From Streptomyces cinnamoneus (GTDB taxonomy: Bacteria; Actinomycetota; Actinomycetes; Streptomycetales; Streptomycetaceae): a DNA stretch of 64,000 nt. This document shows, piece after piece, positions 15,470-24,459 of this stretch. Made by a program: the position numbers and the translations under genes. Numbering within the stretch: position 1 is the stretch's first letter; every line of letters begins with the position of its first letter. Location of the stretch: assembly GCF_014650495.1 (NCBI RefSeq), contig NZ_BMVB01000010.1:1-64000 (forward strand). Direction: 5' to 3'. Below the pieces are notes generated by a model, which made no database searches, was not told where the DNA came from, and was given only the letters and a program-made list of their open reading frames with translations.

Positions 15470-16000
15470 GTGTCTTCGAGTTCGACGCCGGGGCTCGCCC
15501 GGTTCAACGCGGCCGAGGAACACATTGCCCGGTCCGCCCTCCACGAGATCTGCGCCAGCACCGCGTGGGCCGACGACGTCCTCGCCCGGCGTCCCTACCG
15601 TGACGCCGAGGAACTGCTGACCGCCGCCGACTCCGCCGTCGCCCGCCTCGGCGCCGCCGACCTGGCCGAGGCGATGGCCGCGCACCCGCCCATCGGCCGA
15701 CCGGCACCCGGCGATCCGGTCTCCGCACGGGAACAGCGCGGCATGGCCGATGCCCCGGCGGAGCTCAGGGCCGAGATGCTCGAACTCAACCTGGCCTACC
15801 AGGAGAAGTTCGGTCACGTCTTCCTCATCTGCGCCACCGGGCTGACGGCCCGGCAGATGCGGGACGCCGTCCGTGACCGGCTCGGCAACGGCCCAGAACG
15901 CGAACGCGAGATCGTCCGCCGGGAGCTGGGACGGATCAACCGCATCCGGCTGGCCCGGCTCGCCGTGCAGGCCCCCGCCGAAGGAGCGTCCCGCCCGTGA
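15470..16000 (+). CDS. uraD: OHCU decarboxylase
   Basis: A 176-aa 2-oxo-4-hydroxy-4-carboxy-5-ureidoimidazoline decarboxylase, the last step from urate to S-allantoin. The family signature MAAHPPIGRP carries the catalytic histidine; FGHVFLICATG and the C-terminal REIVRRELGRINRIRLARL are also typical. GTG 15470 has GGAGG 5 nt upstream and is preferred over the GTG 33 bp earlier. It is the first gene of uraD-uraH-uricase, and its stop overlaps the uraH start. Confidence 0.92.
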   Translation: MSSSSTPGLARFNAAEEHIARSALHEICASTAWADDVLARRPYRDAEELLTAADSAVARLGAADLAEAMAAHPPIGRPAPGDPVSAREQRGMADAPAELRAEMLELNLAYQEKFGHVFLICATGLTARQMRDAVRDRLGNGPEREREIVRRELGRINRIRLARLAVQAPAEGASRP

Positions 16001-16611
16001 GCGCGCAGGAGGGGAACGGGAGCACCGGGTCCGGCGCCCCCGCACGTACCGAGGCGGGCGCCCCAGCACGCACCGCGTCCGGCGCCCCAGCACGCACCGC
16101 GTCCGGCGCCCCAGCACGCACCGCGTCCGGCGCCCCCGCACGTACCGAGGCCGGCGCCCCGGCACGCACCGGGTCCGGCGCCCCCGCACGTACCGAGGCC
16201 GGCGCCCCGGCACGCACCGGGGTGGGTGCCGCCGCCGCACCCGCCGCCGCGCGCGTCACCACCGTGTCCACGCACGTCCTGGACACCGCCGCCGGACGCC
16301 CCGCGGCCGGCATCGTCGTCGAGCTGTCCGTCTCCGGTTCCGTCCCCGATGGTGACGGCGACGGCTGGGCCGTGCTCGGGGCGTCGAGGACCGACGCGGC
16401 AGGGCGGTGCGCTGACCTTCCCGCCCTGCCGCAGAGCGACACCTGGGCCCGGCTCCGCTTCGACGTGGGGCCCCACCTGTCCCGCCGGCCGGCCGAGGGG
16501 GCCGCCTTCTTCCCGGAAGTGACGGTCACCTTCGCCGTCGCCCGGGGCGAGCACTACCACGTCCCCCTCCTCCTCAGCCCGTTCGGTTACTCCGTCTACC
16601 GAGGGAGCTAG
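15997..16611 (+). CDS. uraH: 5-hydroxyisourate hydrolase with repetitive N-terminal extension
   Basis: A 204-aa protein whose C-terminal 117 residues are a transthyretin-like HIU hydrolase: VTTVSTHVLDTAAGRPAAG (active-site His), ARLRFD (Arg) and the diagnostic C-terminus YSVYRGS. It hydrolyses 5-hydroxyisourate, the uricase product, to OHCU. Residues 13-76 are eight copies of an 8-residue repeat, GAPART followed by two variable residues, encoded by a 24-bp minisatellite; the usual family length is about 110-135 aa. The extension is Pro/Ala/Arg-rich and presumably disordered. A start after the repeats would leave no coupling to uraD, whereas the annotated GTG overlaps the uraD stop. Confidence 0.9.
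   Translation: MSAQEGNGSTGSGAPARTEAGAPARTASGAPARTASGAPARTASGAPARTEAGAPARTGSGAPARTEAGAPARTGVGAAAAPAAARVTTVSTHVLDTAAGRPAAGIVVELSVSGSVPDGDGDGWAVLGASRTDAAGRCADLPALPQSDTWARLRFDVGPHLSRRPAEGAAFFPEVTVTFAVARGEHYHVPLLLSPFGYSVYRGS
16033..16224 (+). repeat. 24-bp in-frame tandem repeat (8 copies) in uraH
   Basis: Eight head-to-tail 24-bp units encode GAPARTEA, GAPARTAS or GAPARTGS. The frame is kept exactly, unlike in the intergenic arrays. Copies two to four are nearly identical, pointing to recent expansion. Confidence 0.9.
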
Positions 16612-16615
16612 CTCC

Positions 16616-17512
16616 GTGATCCTTGGCCAGAACCAGTACGGCAAGGCCGAGAACCGCGTCGTCAGGATCCAGCGCGACGGCGCCACGCACCACATCAAGG
16701 ACCTCAACGTCTCCGTGTCCCTCTCCGGCGACATGACCGACGTCCACCTCTCCGGTTGCAACGCCAAGGTCCTCACCACCGACGCGACCAAGAACACCGT
16801 CTTCGCCTTCGCCAAGGAACACGGCATCGACTCCGCCGAGCAGTTCGGCATCCACCTCGCCCGGCACTTCGTCACCAGCCAGGACGCCATCCACACCGCC
16901 CGCATCCGCATCGAGGAGTACGCCTGGGGGCGCATCGACACCCCCGGCCCCAAGCAGCACTCCTTCGTCCGGGAGAACCGGGAGACCCGCACCGCGCAGG
17001 TCACCTTCGACGGCGAGCGGTGGCAGATCCTCTCCGGCCTCAAGGACCTCGTCGTCCTCAACTCCACCGACTCGGAGTTCCACGGCTACGTCAAGGACCG
17101 CTACACCACCCTCCCCGAGACCCACGACCGCATCCTCGCCACCCAGGTCCACGCCCGCTGGCGCCACGCCTGGACCGGCGGCAGCGGACAACCGCAGCCC
17201 GGCGCGTGGGACCGCGCCTACGAGCGGGCGCGCGAGCACCTGCTGACCGCCTTCGCCGACACCTACTCGCTCTCGCTGCAGCAGACCCTCTACCGCATGG
17301 GGTCGCGCGTCATCGACCAGTGCCCCGGCATCGACGAGATCCGGCTGTCCCTCCCCAACAAGCACCACTTCCTCGCCGACCTCACCCCCTTCGGCCTCGA
17401 CAACGACAACGAGGTCTACTACGCGGCCGACCGCCCCTACGGCCTCATCGAGGCGACCATCCTGCGCGACGGCGCCGAGCCCGGCATACCGGTGGATCCG
17501 GCGAACCCCTGA
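16616..17512 (+). CDS. urate oxidase (uricase)
   Basis: A 298-aa cofactor-free uricase converting urate, O2 and water to 5-hydroxyisourate and H2O2. The catalytic Lys10 (QNQYGKAENRVVR) and the Thr55-Asp56 motif (VLTTDATKNTVFAFAKEHG) match the positions known from fungal uricase. The second T-fold repeat has FHGYVKDRYTTLPET and DEIRLSLPNKHHFLADLTPFG. GTG 16616 lies 4 bp after the uraH stop, completing uraD-uraH-uricase, three enzymes acting in sequence on urate. Confidence 0.95.
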   Translation: MILGQNQYGKAENRVVRIQRDGATHHIKDLNVSVSLSGDMTDVHLSGCNAKVLTTDATKNTVFAFAKEHGIDSAEQFGIHLARHFVTSQDAIHTARIRIEEYAWGRIDTPGPKQHSFVRENRETRTAQVTFDGERWQILSGLKDLVVLNSTDSEFHGYVKDRYTTLPETHDRILATQVHARWRHAWTGGSGQPQPGAWDRAYERAREHLLTAFADTYSLSLQQTLYRMGSRVIDQCPGIDEIRLSLPNKHHFLADLTPFGLDNDNEVYYAADRPYGLIEATILRDGAEPGIPVDPANP

Positions 17513-17545
17513 CGGACCTCCGGCGACCCTAAGGACCTGGCAACC

Positions 17546-18934
17546 ATGGCAGCACCCCCTTCAGCGACCCGGACCGTCATCGAGGGCTGCGCCGTCGCGA
17601 CCGTCGACGCGCACGACACCGAGTACGCGGACGGTCACGTCGTCGTCCACGGCAACCTCATCGAGTCCGTCGGTCCCGGACCCGCGCCCGCGCAGCTCAC
17701 GGACGTCGCCCACCGCATCGACGGCACCGGACACCTGGTCACCCCCGGTCTCGTCAACACCCACCACCACTTCTACCAATGGCTCACCCGCGGGCTCGCC
17801 CAGAACAGCAACCTCTTCGACTGGCTCGTCGCCCTCTACCCCACCTGGGCCCGCATCGACGAGCCGATGGTGTACGCCGCCGCCCGCGGCTCCCTCGCCA
17901 TGATGGTCCGCGGCGGCGTCACCACCGCCATGGACCACCACTACGTCTTCCCGCGGGGCGCCGGCGACCTGCTCGGCGCCGAGATCCGGGCCGCCCGCGA
18001 ACTGGGCGTGCGCTTCAGCCCCACCCGTGGCTCCATGGACCGCGGGCAGTCGGCGGGCGGGCTGCCGCCGGACTTCGCCGTCGAGACCACCGAGGCCGCG
18101 CTCGCCGCCACCGAGGAGGCGATCGACACCCACCACGACCCCTCGTTCGGCTCGATGCTGCGCATCGGCGTCGCCCCCTGCTCGCCGTTCTCCGTCTCCA
18201 CCGAACTCCTGCGGGAGTCCGCCGCGCTCGCCCGCCGCAAGGGCGTGCGGCTGCACACGCACGGCTCGGAGACGGTGGAGGAGGAGGACTTCTGCAAAGA
18301 GCTGTTCGGGATGGGGCCGACGGACTACTTCGCGTCCACCGGCTGGCTCGGCGACGACGTGTGGATGGCCCACTGCGTCCACATGACCGACGCCGACGTC
18401 GACGCCTTCGCCCGCACGGGTACGGGGGTGGCGCACTGCCCCTCCTCCAACGCCCGCCTCGGCGCGGGCACCGCCCGCGTTCCCGCGATGCTGCGCGCCG
18501 GCATCCCCGTCGGCCTCGGCGTCGACGGCACCGCCTCCAACGAGTCCGGCGAACTCCACACCGAGCTGCGCAACGCCCTGCTCGTCCACCGGCTCGCCGG
18601 CGGAGCGGCGGCCCTCGACGCACGGCAGGCCCTGCGGCTGGGCACGTACGGCGGGGCGCGGGTCCTGGGCCGGGCGGAGGAGACCGGCTCGCTCGAAGCC
18701 GGCAAACTCGCCGACCTGGTGCTGTGGAGGCTGGACGGGCTGGGCCACTCCACGATCGCCGACCCCGTCGCCGCCCTCGTCCTCGGGCCGCCCGCGCCCG
18801 TCACCCTCTCCCTCGTGGACGGCAGGGCCGTCGTCGAGGACGGCCGGCTCGTCACCGCCGACGAGGAGACCATCGCCCGCGAGGCCCGCGCCGAGGCCCG
18901 CCGCCTCGCACGGATCGCCGCCGACGCCGGCTGA
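17546..18934 (+). CDS. 8-oxoguanine deaminase / guanine deaminase family amidohydrolase
   Basis: A 462-aa metal-dependent amidohydrolase of the TRZ/ATZ family. Motifs are LVTPGLVNTHHHFYQWLTRG (metal HxH, Trp in the base pocket), LHTHGSETVEEEDFC (His), MAHCVHMTDADVDAFA, VAHCPSSNARLGAG and GLGVDGTASNESG (metal Asp). The NTHHHFYQWLTRG context is that of 8-oxoguanine deaminase, which yields urate directly from 8-oxoguanine; a guanine deaminase role, giving xanthine, is the alternative. It lies 33 bp after uricase in the same direction and feeds the same pathway. Confidence 0.85.
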   Translation: MAAPPSATRTVIEGCAVATVDAHDTEYADGHVVVHGNLIESVGPGPAPAQLTDVAHRIDGTGHLVTPGLVNTHHHFYQWLTRGLAQNSNLFDWLVALYPTWARIDEPMVYAAARGSLAMMVRGGVTTAMDHHYVFPRGAGDLLGAEIRAARELGVRFSPTRGSMDRGQSAGGLPPDFAVETTEAALAATEEAIDTHHDPSFGSMLRIGVAPCSPFSVSTELLRESAALARRKGVRLHTHGSETVEEEDFCKELFGMGPTDYFASTGWLGDDVWMAHCVHMTDADVDAFARTGTGVAHCPSSNARLGAGTARVPAMLRAGIPVGLGVDGTASNESGELHTELRNALLVHRLAGGAAALDARQALRLGTYGGARVLGRAEETGSLEAGKLADLVLWRLDGLGHSTIADPVAALVLGPPAPVTLSLVDGRAVVEDGRLVTADEETIAREARAEARRLARIAADAG

Positions 18935-19031
18935 CCACCGACCCGCCGAGGGGGACGGCCCTCGGCCGGGACAGGACCGGGGCGCGGGCCGCCCACGCCC
19001 CGGTCCCTCCCCACCGACAGGAGGAACCGCC

Positions 19032-21047
19032 GTGCCGCCAGCGCCGAAGCCCCCCGGCCGCAAGCAACACGGCCCCCCGGCCCCCGCCCTGCCCCCGGCC
19101 CCACGACCTCCCGCGCCGGCGGGGGACGCATCCACCGGGGGCGGTGCGCCCGCCGGGCCGCGGGTTGCGGGGCCGCCCGATTCAGCCGGCGGCCTGTCAC
19201 CGGGGTCGTCCGGCCCGGGTGACGGGCCTGCCGGGCCGGTGCAGGCCGCAACCGCCGAGGGGGGTGGGGACGTCGGGGAGCGGGTGGCGGGGCCGCCCGA
19301 TTCAGCCGGCGGCCTGTCACCGGGGTCGTCCGGCCCGGGCGATGTGCCTGCCGGGCCGGTGCAGGCCGCAACCGCCGAGGGGGGTGGGGACGTCGGGGAG
19401 CGGGTACCGGGGTCGTCCCGCCCAGGTGATGTGCCGTCCGGGCCGGTGCAGGCCGCAACCGCCGAGGGGGGTGGGGGCGTCGGGGAGCGGGTACCGAGGC
19501 CGTCGTCCGGCCCGGCCGGGGCGATCCCGGGGGCACCTGGCCGGGGCGACCCGCCGTCCGGGACGGCGGAGGTGACCGGGGAGGGCGGGGCGTCCGCCGG
19601 GGAGCGCACGCCCGGGCCTGCCGGGCCGGCCGGCGCGGCCCCGGCAGGCACCACCGCTTCCGCGGGCGCGGCCCCTCCCGGTGCCGGTCGCGCGCTCGCC
19701 GCGGGGCCGCAGGAGGTGCACCCCGTGGACCAGGTGCCCGGGTTCGGGCGACTGATGGCCGGGGGGTTCCAGCACGTCGCCGCCAGCTACGCGGGGGTCG
19801 TCGCGCCGCCCCTCGTGCTCGGGGCGTATCTCGGGCTGTCGCCCGTGGAGATCACCTTCCTCGTGGGGGCGAGTCTCTTCACCTCCGGCATCGCGACCCT
19901 GCTGCAGACCATCGGCTTCTGGAAGGTCGGGGCCAGGATGCCGTTCGTCAACGGCGTCTCCTTCGCCGGCGTCGCGCCGATGCTCGCCATCGCCGACGCC
20001 CAGGCCGACCGCCGGGACGCCCTGCCCGTCATCTACGGGGCCGTCATCGCGGCCGGCGTGCTGGGGTTCCTGCTCGCCCCCTCGTTCTGCAGACTCGTCC
20101 GCTTCTTCCCGCCCGTCGTCAGCGGCACGGTCATCACCCTCATCGGCATCACGCTCCTGCCCGTCTCCTTCGGCTGGATCCAAGGAGGCCACCCGGAACG
20201 CCCGGCCTCCCTGACCAACCTCGGCCTGGCCGGAGCGACCCTGCTCATCGTGCTGGTCCTGCGCAGGACGCTCACGGGCTTCCTGCGGCAGATCGCGATC
20301 CTGCTGGGGCTGATCGCCGGCACGCTGGTGGCCGCGACGGTCGGCGCCGTCGACACCACGGCCCTGCGGCACGCCGCGGTCGTCGGCTTCCCCGCCCCCT
20401 TCCACTTCGGCCAGCCGCGCTTCGAGGTGTCGGCGATCGTCTCGATGTGCGTGCTGATGCTGGTCTGCATGACCGAGAGCACCGCCGACATGCTCGCGCT
20501 CGGCGCGATCGTCGAGCGCGAGGCCGACGAGAAGGTCATCGCGGCCGGCCTGCGCGCGGACACCCTGGGCAGTGCCCTCGGCCCGCTCTTCAACGGCTTC
20601 ACCAACAGCGCCTTCGCGCAGAACATCGGCCTGGTCGCCCTCACCCGCGTACGCAGCCGCCACACGGTCGCCGCCTGCGGGCTGATGTTCGTCCTGCTGG
20701 GGCTGAGCCCGGTGTTCGCCTCGCTGATCGCCGTCGTGCCGCAGCCGGTGCTGGGCGGTGCGGGCATCGTGCTCTTCGGCACGGTCGCGGCCAGCGGCAT
20801 CGACGTGCTGCGCACCGCCGGCCTCGACCACGGCGACAACCTCCTGATCGCCGCGGTCTCCCTGGGCGTCGGCCTCGTCCCGGTGGTCTCCCGCACCTTC
20901 TACGACAACCCGGCGATCCCCGAGACCCTGAAGATCATCCTGGATTCGGGGGTCAGCGCCGGCTGCCTGACGGCGGTCGTCCTGAACCTCGCCTTCCACC
21001 ACGCCCGGTGGAGGCGCCGCCCCCGGCCGTCGCCACCCGGCTCCTGA
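19032..21047 (+). CDS. NCS2 family nucleobase (xanthine/uracil-type) permease with repetitive N-terminal extension
   Basis: Residues from about 232 form a complete NCS2 permease of the UraA/XanQ type with about 12-14 helices: GRLMAGGFQHVAASYAGVVA, PPLVLGAYLGLSP, SGTVITLIGITLLPV, AIVSMCVLMLVCMTEST (substrate-site Glu) and NGFTNSAFAQNIGLVALTRV (signature). It imports a purine base, most likely xanthine or urate in this cluster, with H+ or Na+. The first 230 residues are Pro/Gly-rich and carry a 40-residue repeat from a 120-bp minisatellite. GTG 19032 has AGGAGG 8 nt upstream and suits the operon. A second GTG at 19725 also has AGGAGGTG and would give a normal 440-aa protein, but the family-typical residues HP just before it favour the upstream start. 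Confidence 0.85.
   Translation: MPPAPKPPGRKQHGPPAPALPPAPRPPAPAGDASTGGGAPAGPRVAGPPDSAGGLSPGSSGPGDGPAGPVQAATAEGGGDVGERVAGPPDSAGGLSPGSSGPGDVPAGPVQAATAEGGGDVGERVPGSSRPGDVPSGPVQAATAEGGGGVGERVPRPSSGPAGAIPGAPGRGDPPSGTAEVTGEGGASAGERTPGPAGPAGAAPAGTTASAGAAPPGAGRALAAGPQEVHPVDQVPGFGRLMAGGFQHVAASYAGVVAPPLVLGAYLGLSPVEITFLVGASLFTSGIATLLQTIGFWKVGARMPFVNGVSFAGVAPMLAIADAQADRRDALPVIYGAVIAAGVLGFLLAPSFCRLVRFFPPVVSGTVITLIGITLLPVSFGWIQGGHPERPASLTNLGLAGATLLIVLVLRRTLTGFLRQIAILLGLIAGTLVAATVGAVDTTALRHAAVVGFPAPFHFGQPRFEVSAIVSMCVLMLVCMTESTADMLALGAIVEREADEKVIAAGLRADTLGSALGPLFNGFTNSAFAQNIGLVALTRVRSRHTVAACGLMFVLLGLSPVFASLIAVVPQPVLGGAGIVLFGTVAASGIDVLRTAGLDHGDNLLIAAVSLGVGLVPVVSRTFYDNPAIPETLKIILDSGVSAGCLTAVVLNLAFHHARWRRRPRPSPPGS
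19155..19495 (+). repeat. 120-bp tandem repeat (about 2.8 copies) in the permease gene
   Basis: A 120-bp unit encoding GPPDSAGGLSPGSSGPGD, then PAGPVQAATAEGGGDVGERV, is repeated with very few differences; the third copy lacks the first part. It is an exact multiple of three, so the reading frame survives. It sits before the first transmembrane helix. Confidence 0.88.
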
Positions 21048-21147
21048 ACAGGGCGGAGGCCGGGGCTGCGCGCCTCGGCCACCCCGTCTCCTCCCTACGC
21101 CACAATCGGCACGAAAAGCACCCATTCGTTCCGAAAGGTGTGGCGTC

Positions 21148-22680
21148 ATGGCACAGCAGCCGCCGGAGGCGGACCACGACCGCGGGGACCGGGAGCAGGA
21201 CAAGCGCGGCTTCGTCTTCCCCAGCGCGCTGACCGTCCTCGCGGCCGTGACGCTGATCGTCTGGGCGCTCACCTTCGTCATCCCCTCCGGCACCTACCGC
21301 CGCACCCCCGACGGCGACCCCCTCCAGGGCACCTACCACCACGAGGCCGCCCCCGGCGGCTTCCTCCACCGGCTGGGCGAGCTCTTCCTGGCCCCGGTCA
21401 ACGGCCTCTACGGGATCCGCGACGTCACCACCGGGCTCGTCGCCCCGGACGCGGTCGGCGCGCTCTACGGCAGTGCGGGCGTCTTCCTCTTCGTCCTGGC
21501 CATCGGGGCGTTCATCACCGTCGTCTTCGCCACCGGCGCCCTGGACCGCGGCATCGAACGGCTCGCCCACCGGCTGAGCGACCGCGGGGCGCTGCTCATC
21601 GCCGGCGTCATGACGATCTTCTCGCTCCTCGGCACCGTCGAGGGCTTCGCCGAGGAGACCCTGGGCTTCTACGGGCTGCTCGTGCCGCTGATGCTGGCTC
21701 TCGGGTACGACCGCATGGTGGCCACGGGCGCGATCATCCTCGGCGCGGGCGTCGGCGTCCTCGCCTCCACCGTCAATCCCTTCGCCACGGGCGTCGCCTC
21801 CTCCGCCGCCGGTGTCTCGCTGGGCGACGGCATCGCGCTGCGCTTCGCGATGTGGCTGGTGCTGACCGCGGTCACGATCGGCTACGTCGTGCGGTACGCG
21901 CACCGGGTGCGGGCCGACCCGGACCGTTCGCTCGTCGGCTTCCGGGAGGGCGACCGCGAGCTGGCCGCCCAGGCCGCCCGGCCGCCGGAGCTGACGGCGC
22001 TGCACAAGACCGTGCTGGTGCTCGTCACCCTGGTCTTCGCGTTCATGATCTTCTCGGTGATCCCCTGGGCGAGCGCACTCACCGGCAAGGCCGACGCCAC
22101 CCCCTATCCCTGGGAGCTGGGCTGGTCCTTCGCCCAGCTGGCGGCGCTGTTCATCGTGGCGGCCGTGCTCGTCGGGCTGGTGGCCCGGCTGGGGGAGCAG
22201 CGGCTGAGCAGCACGCTGGTGCAGGGCGCGGCGGACTTCATCGCCCCGGCGCTGGTGATCGTGCTGGCGCGCGGCGTCACCGTCATCATGACCAACGCGA
22301 AGGTCATCGACACGGTCCTGCACGCCGTCGAGGGCGTGGTCACCGGCACCCCGCCGGTGGTCTTCGCGATCCTGGTGTACGTGGTGAACCTGCCGCTGGC
22401 CTTCCTGATCCCCTCCACCTCCGGCCACGCCACGCTCGCCATGCCGATCATGGCGCCGCTGGCCGACTTCGCGCACGTCTCGCGGGCGGTGGTGGTCACG
22501 GCCTGGCAGGCGGCGAGCGGCTGGATGAACCTGTGGGTGCCCACCACCGCCGTCGTGATGGGCGGCGTGTCCCTGGCGAAGGTCGGCTACGACCGCTATC
22601 TGCGGTTCGTCTGGCCGCTGCTGGCGATCCTCGCCGTGCTCATCTGCGGCTTCGTGGCCCTGGGCGCGGCCCTGACGTGA
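21148..22680 (+). CDS. YfcC/C4-dicarboxylate-anaerobic-carrier type transporter
   Basis: A 510-aa polytopic protein with 12 or more helices. The start PSALTVLAAVTLIVWALTFVIPSGTY, with an N-terminal TM followed by a large loop ending in YGIRDVTTG, and segments GTVEGFAEETLGFYGLLVPLM, GVGVLASTVNPFATGVASSA, and LPLAFLIPSTSGHATLAMPI, then GWMNLWVPTTAVVMGGVSLAKVGY, are typical of the YfcC family (PF03606, related to ArcD and DcuC). Substrates in the family are poorly defined (amino or carboxylic acids). It sits between the purine permease and malate synthase, so ureidoglycolate, allantoate or a glyoxylate-derived acid is conceivable; that is inference only. Converges on aceB with 22 bp between. Confidence 0.8.
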   Translation: MAQQPPEADHDRGDREQDKRGFVFPSALTVLAAVTLIVWALTFVIPSGTYRRTPDGDPLQGTYHHEAAPGGFLHRLGELFLAPVNGLYGIRDVTTGLVAPDAVGALYGSAGVFLFVLAIGAFITVVFATGALDRGIERLAHRLSDRGALLIAGVMTIFSLLGTVEGFAEETLGFYGLLVPLMLALGYDRMVATGAIILGAGVGVLASTVNPFATGVASSAAGVSLGDGIALRFAMWLVLTAVTIGYVVRYAHRVRADPDRSLVGFREGDRELAAQAARPPELTALHKTVLVLVTLVFAFMIFSVIPWASALTGKADATPYPWELGWSFAQLAALFIVAAVLVGLVARLGEQRLSSTLVQGAADFIAPALVIVLARGVTVIMTNAKVIDTVLHAVEGVVTGTPPVVFAILVYVVNLPLAFLIPSTSGHATLAMPIMAPLADFAHVSRAVVVTAWQAASGWMNLWVPTTAVVMGGVSLAKVGYDRYLRFVWPLLAILAVLICGFVALGAALT

Positions 22681-22702
22681 CGTGGGCCGCGCCCCGCGCC
22701 CC

Positions 22703-24304
22703 TCAGTCCAGCAGCTCGTACGCCGGCAGCGTCAGGAAGTCGGCGTAGTCCTCGCTGAGCGCGACCTCCAGCAGCAGGTCGTGGGCCTGCTGCCACGTGC
22801 CCGCCGCATCGTCGCCGGCCGCCGCCCGTTCCTCCGCCGCCATCCGGCGCACCAGCGCCTCCGTGACCTTCTCGCCGGTGTCGAGTACGACGCCCGCGTT
22901 CACCCACTGCCAGATCTGGGAACGGGAGATCTCCGCCGTCGCCGCGTCCTCCATGAGGTGGAAGATGGCCACCGCGCCCACCCCCCGCAGCCATGCCTCG
23001 ATGTAGCGGATGCCGACCTGAACGGCATTGCGCAGGCCCGCCGCGGTCGGCCTGGCCTGCAGCGAGCCCACGGCGATGAGCTGATCGGCCGTCACCGCGA
23101 CGTCCTCGCGGAGCCGGTCCTTCTGGTGCGGCCGGTCGCCCAGGACGGCGTCGAAGCAGGCGCGGGCGACGGGCACGAGGTCGGGGTGGGCGACCCAGGA
23201 GCCGTCGAAGCCGTCGGCCGCCTCGCGGTTCTTGTCGGCCCTGACCTTCTCCAGGGCGACCGCGTTGACCTCGGGATCCCGGCGCGAGGGGATGAAGGCC
23301 GCCATGCCGCCGATGGCGTGCGCGCCGCGCTTGTGGCAGGTGCGGACGAGCAGTTCGGTGTAGGCGCGCATGAACGGGGCCGTCATCGTCACGGCGTTGC
23401 GGTCGGGAAGGACGAACTTCTCCCCGCCGTCACGGAAGTTCTTCACGAGGGAGAAGAGGTAGTCCCAGCGGCCCGCGTTGAGCCCGGAGGCGTGCTCGCG
23501 CAGCTCGTAGAGGATCTCCTCCATCTCGTACGCGGCGGTGATCGTCTCGATGAGGACGGTGGCGCGGATCGTGCCCCGGTCCAGACCCACGTACTCCTGC
23601 GCGAAGACGAACACGTCGTTCCACAGCCGGGCCTCCAGGTGCGACTCGGTCTTGGGGAGGTAGAAGTACGGTCCCCTGCCGAGGTCGAGCAGCCGGCGCG
23701 CGTTGTGGAAGAAGTAGAGGCCGAAGTCGGCCAGTGCCCCGGGGACGGGACGGCCGTCGACGGTCAGGTGCCGCTCGTCGAGGTGCCAGCCGCGCGGCCG
23801 CATGACGACCGTCGCGAGCTCGTCGGCGGGCCCGAGGGCGTACGTCCTGCCCTCGGGCGAGGTGAAGTCGATGCGGCGCTCGTAGGCGTCGATGAGGTTC
23901 AGCTGGCCGCCCACGACGTTGCGCCAGGCGGGCGCGGACGCGTCCTCGAAGTCGGCGAGCCACACACGGGCACCGGAGTTGAGGGCGTTGATCGTCATCT
24001 TGCGGTCGTCGGCCGGCCCGGTGATCTCCACGCGCCGGTCCTGCAGCGCGGCCGGTGCCGCGGCCACGCGCCAGCCGGCGTCGGCGCGGACGGAGGCGGT
24101 CTCCGCGAGGAAGTCCAGGCGTCCGGTGCGGGCGATCTCCGCGCGGCGCCCGGCGCGGCGGGCGAGCAGCTCGTCGCGCCGGGGCGTGAACCGGCGGTGC
24201 AGGGCGGCGAGGAAGGCGAGCGCCGCATCGGTCAGCACTTCCTCCTGCCGCTCCACGTACGGGGCGTCGACGACGGCCAGCGGGGACGGCGCTGGTGCGG
24301 ACAT
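22703..24304 (-). CDS. aceB: malate synthase A
   Basis: A 533-aa malate synthase of the A type: glyoxylate plus acetyl-CoA gives malate. Motifs are VVMRPRGWHLDERH (glyoxylate-binding Arg), FYLPKTESHLEARLWNDVF, VLIETITAAYEMEEILYELR (metal Glu), GLNAGRWDYLFS, and the catalytic-Asp region FDGSWVAHPDLVPVA. It gives the second exit for glyoxylate released from allantoin, beside gcl. A TTCC-N7-GGAA operator lies 106 bp upstream, suggesting control by the same IclR regulator as the allantoin genes. ATG 24304 has GGAG 9 nt upstream. Confidence 0.95.
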   Translation of the reverse strand: MSAPAPSPLAVVDAPYVERQEEVLTDAALAFLAALHRRFTPRRDELLARRAGRRAEIARTGRLDFLAETASVRADAGWRVAAAPAALQDRRVEITGPADDRKMTINALNSGARVWLADFEDASAPAWRNVVGGQLNLIDAYERRIDFTSPEGRTYALGPADELATVVMRPRGWHLDERHLTVDGRPVPGALADFGLYFFHNARRLLDLGRGPYFYLPKTESHLEARLWNDVFVFAQEYVGLDRGTIRATVLIETITAAYEMEEILYELREHASGLNAGRWDYLFSLVKNFRDGGEKFVLPDRNAVTMTAPFMRAYTELLVRTCHKRGAHAIGGMAAFIPSRRDPEVNAVALEKVRADKNREAADGFDGSWVAHPDLVPVARACFDAVLGDRPHQKDRLREDVAVTADQLIAVGSLQARPTAAGLRNAVQVGIRYIEAWLRGVGAVAIFHLMEDAATAEISRSQIWQWVNAGVVLDTGEKVTEALVRRMAAEERAAAGDDAAGTWQQAHDLLLEVALSEDYADFLTLPAYELLD

Positions 24305-24409
24305 GGGCTGTCACTCCTTCAGCGGGCGCGCTGCCCGGAGGCAGCCGCCGGGGTCAGCCGGTCACGGCAGGCGCGGCACGCAGTGCCGCGCGGACGAATG
24401 GAGAATATT

Positions 24410-24424
24410 TTCCTCATGGTGGAA
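24410..24424. promoter_or_regulatory. TTCC-N7-GGAA operator upstream of aceB
   Basis: TTCCTCATGGTGGAA matches the hyi and allB elements. A half-site (GGAGAA) lies about 21 bp away on the other side, where the partner site would be in the paired arrangements. The AT-rich GGAGAATATTTTCC directly beside it may be the core promoter of aceB or of the divergent face. Confidence 0.65.
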
Positions 24425-24459
24425 GTTCAAGGGTGCCGGGCGCCGGACCGGAGCCCTCC

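Noticed and set aside
17561..19654. 697-aa ORF on the minus strand
   Set aside because: Antisense to the deaminase and permease genes; it is open only because of high GC at third positions and has no family-like sequence.
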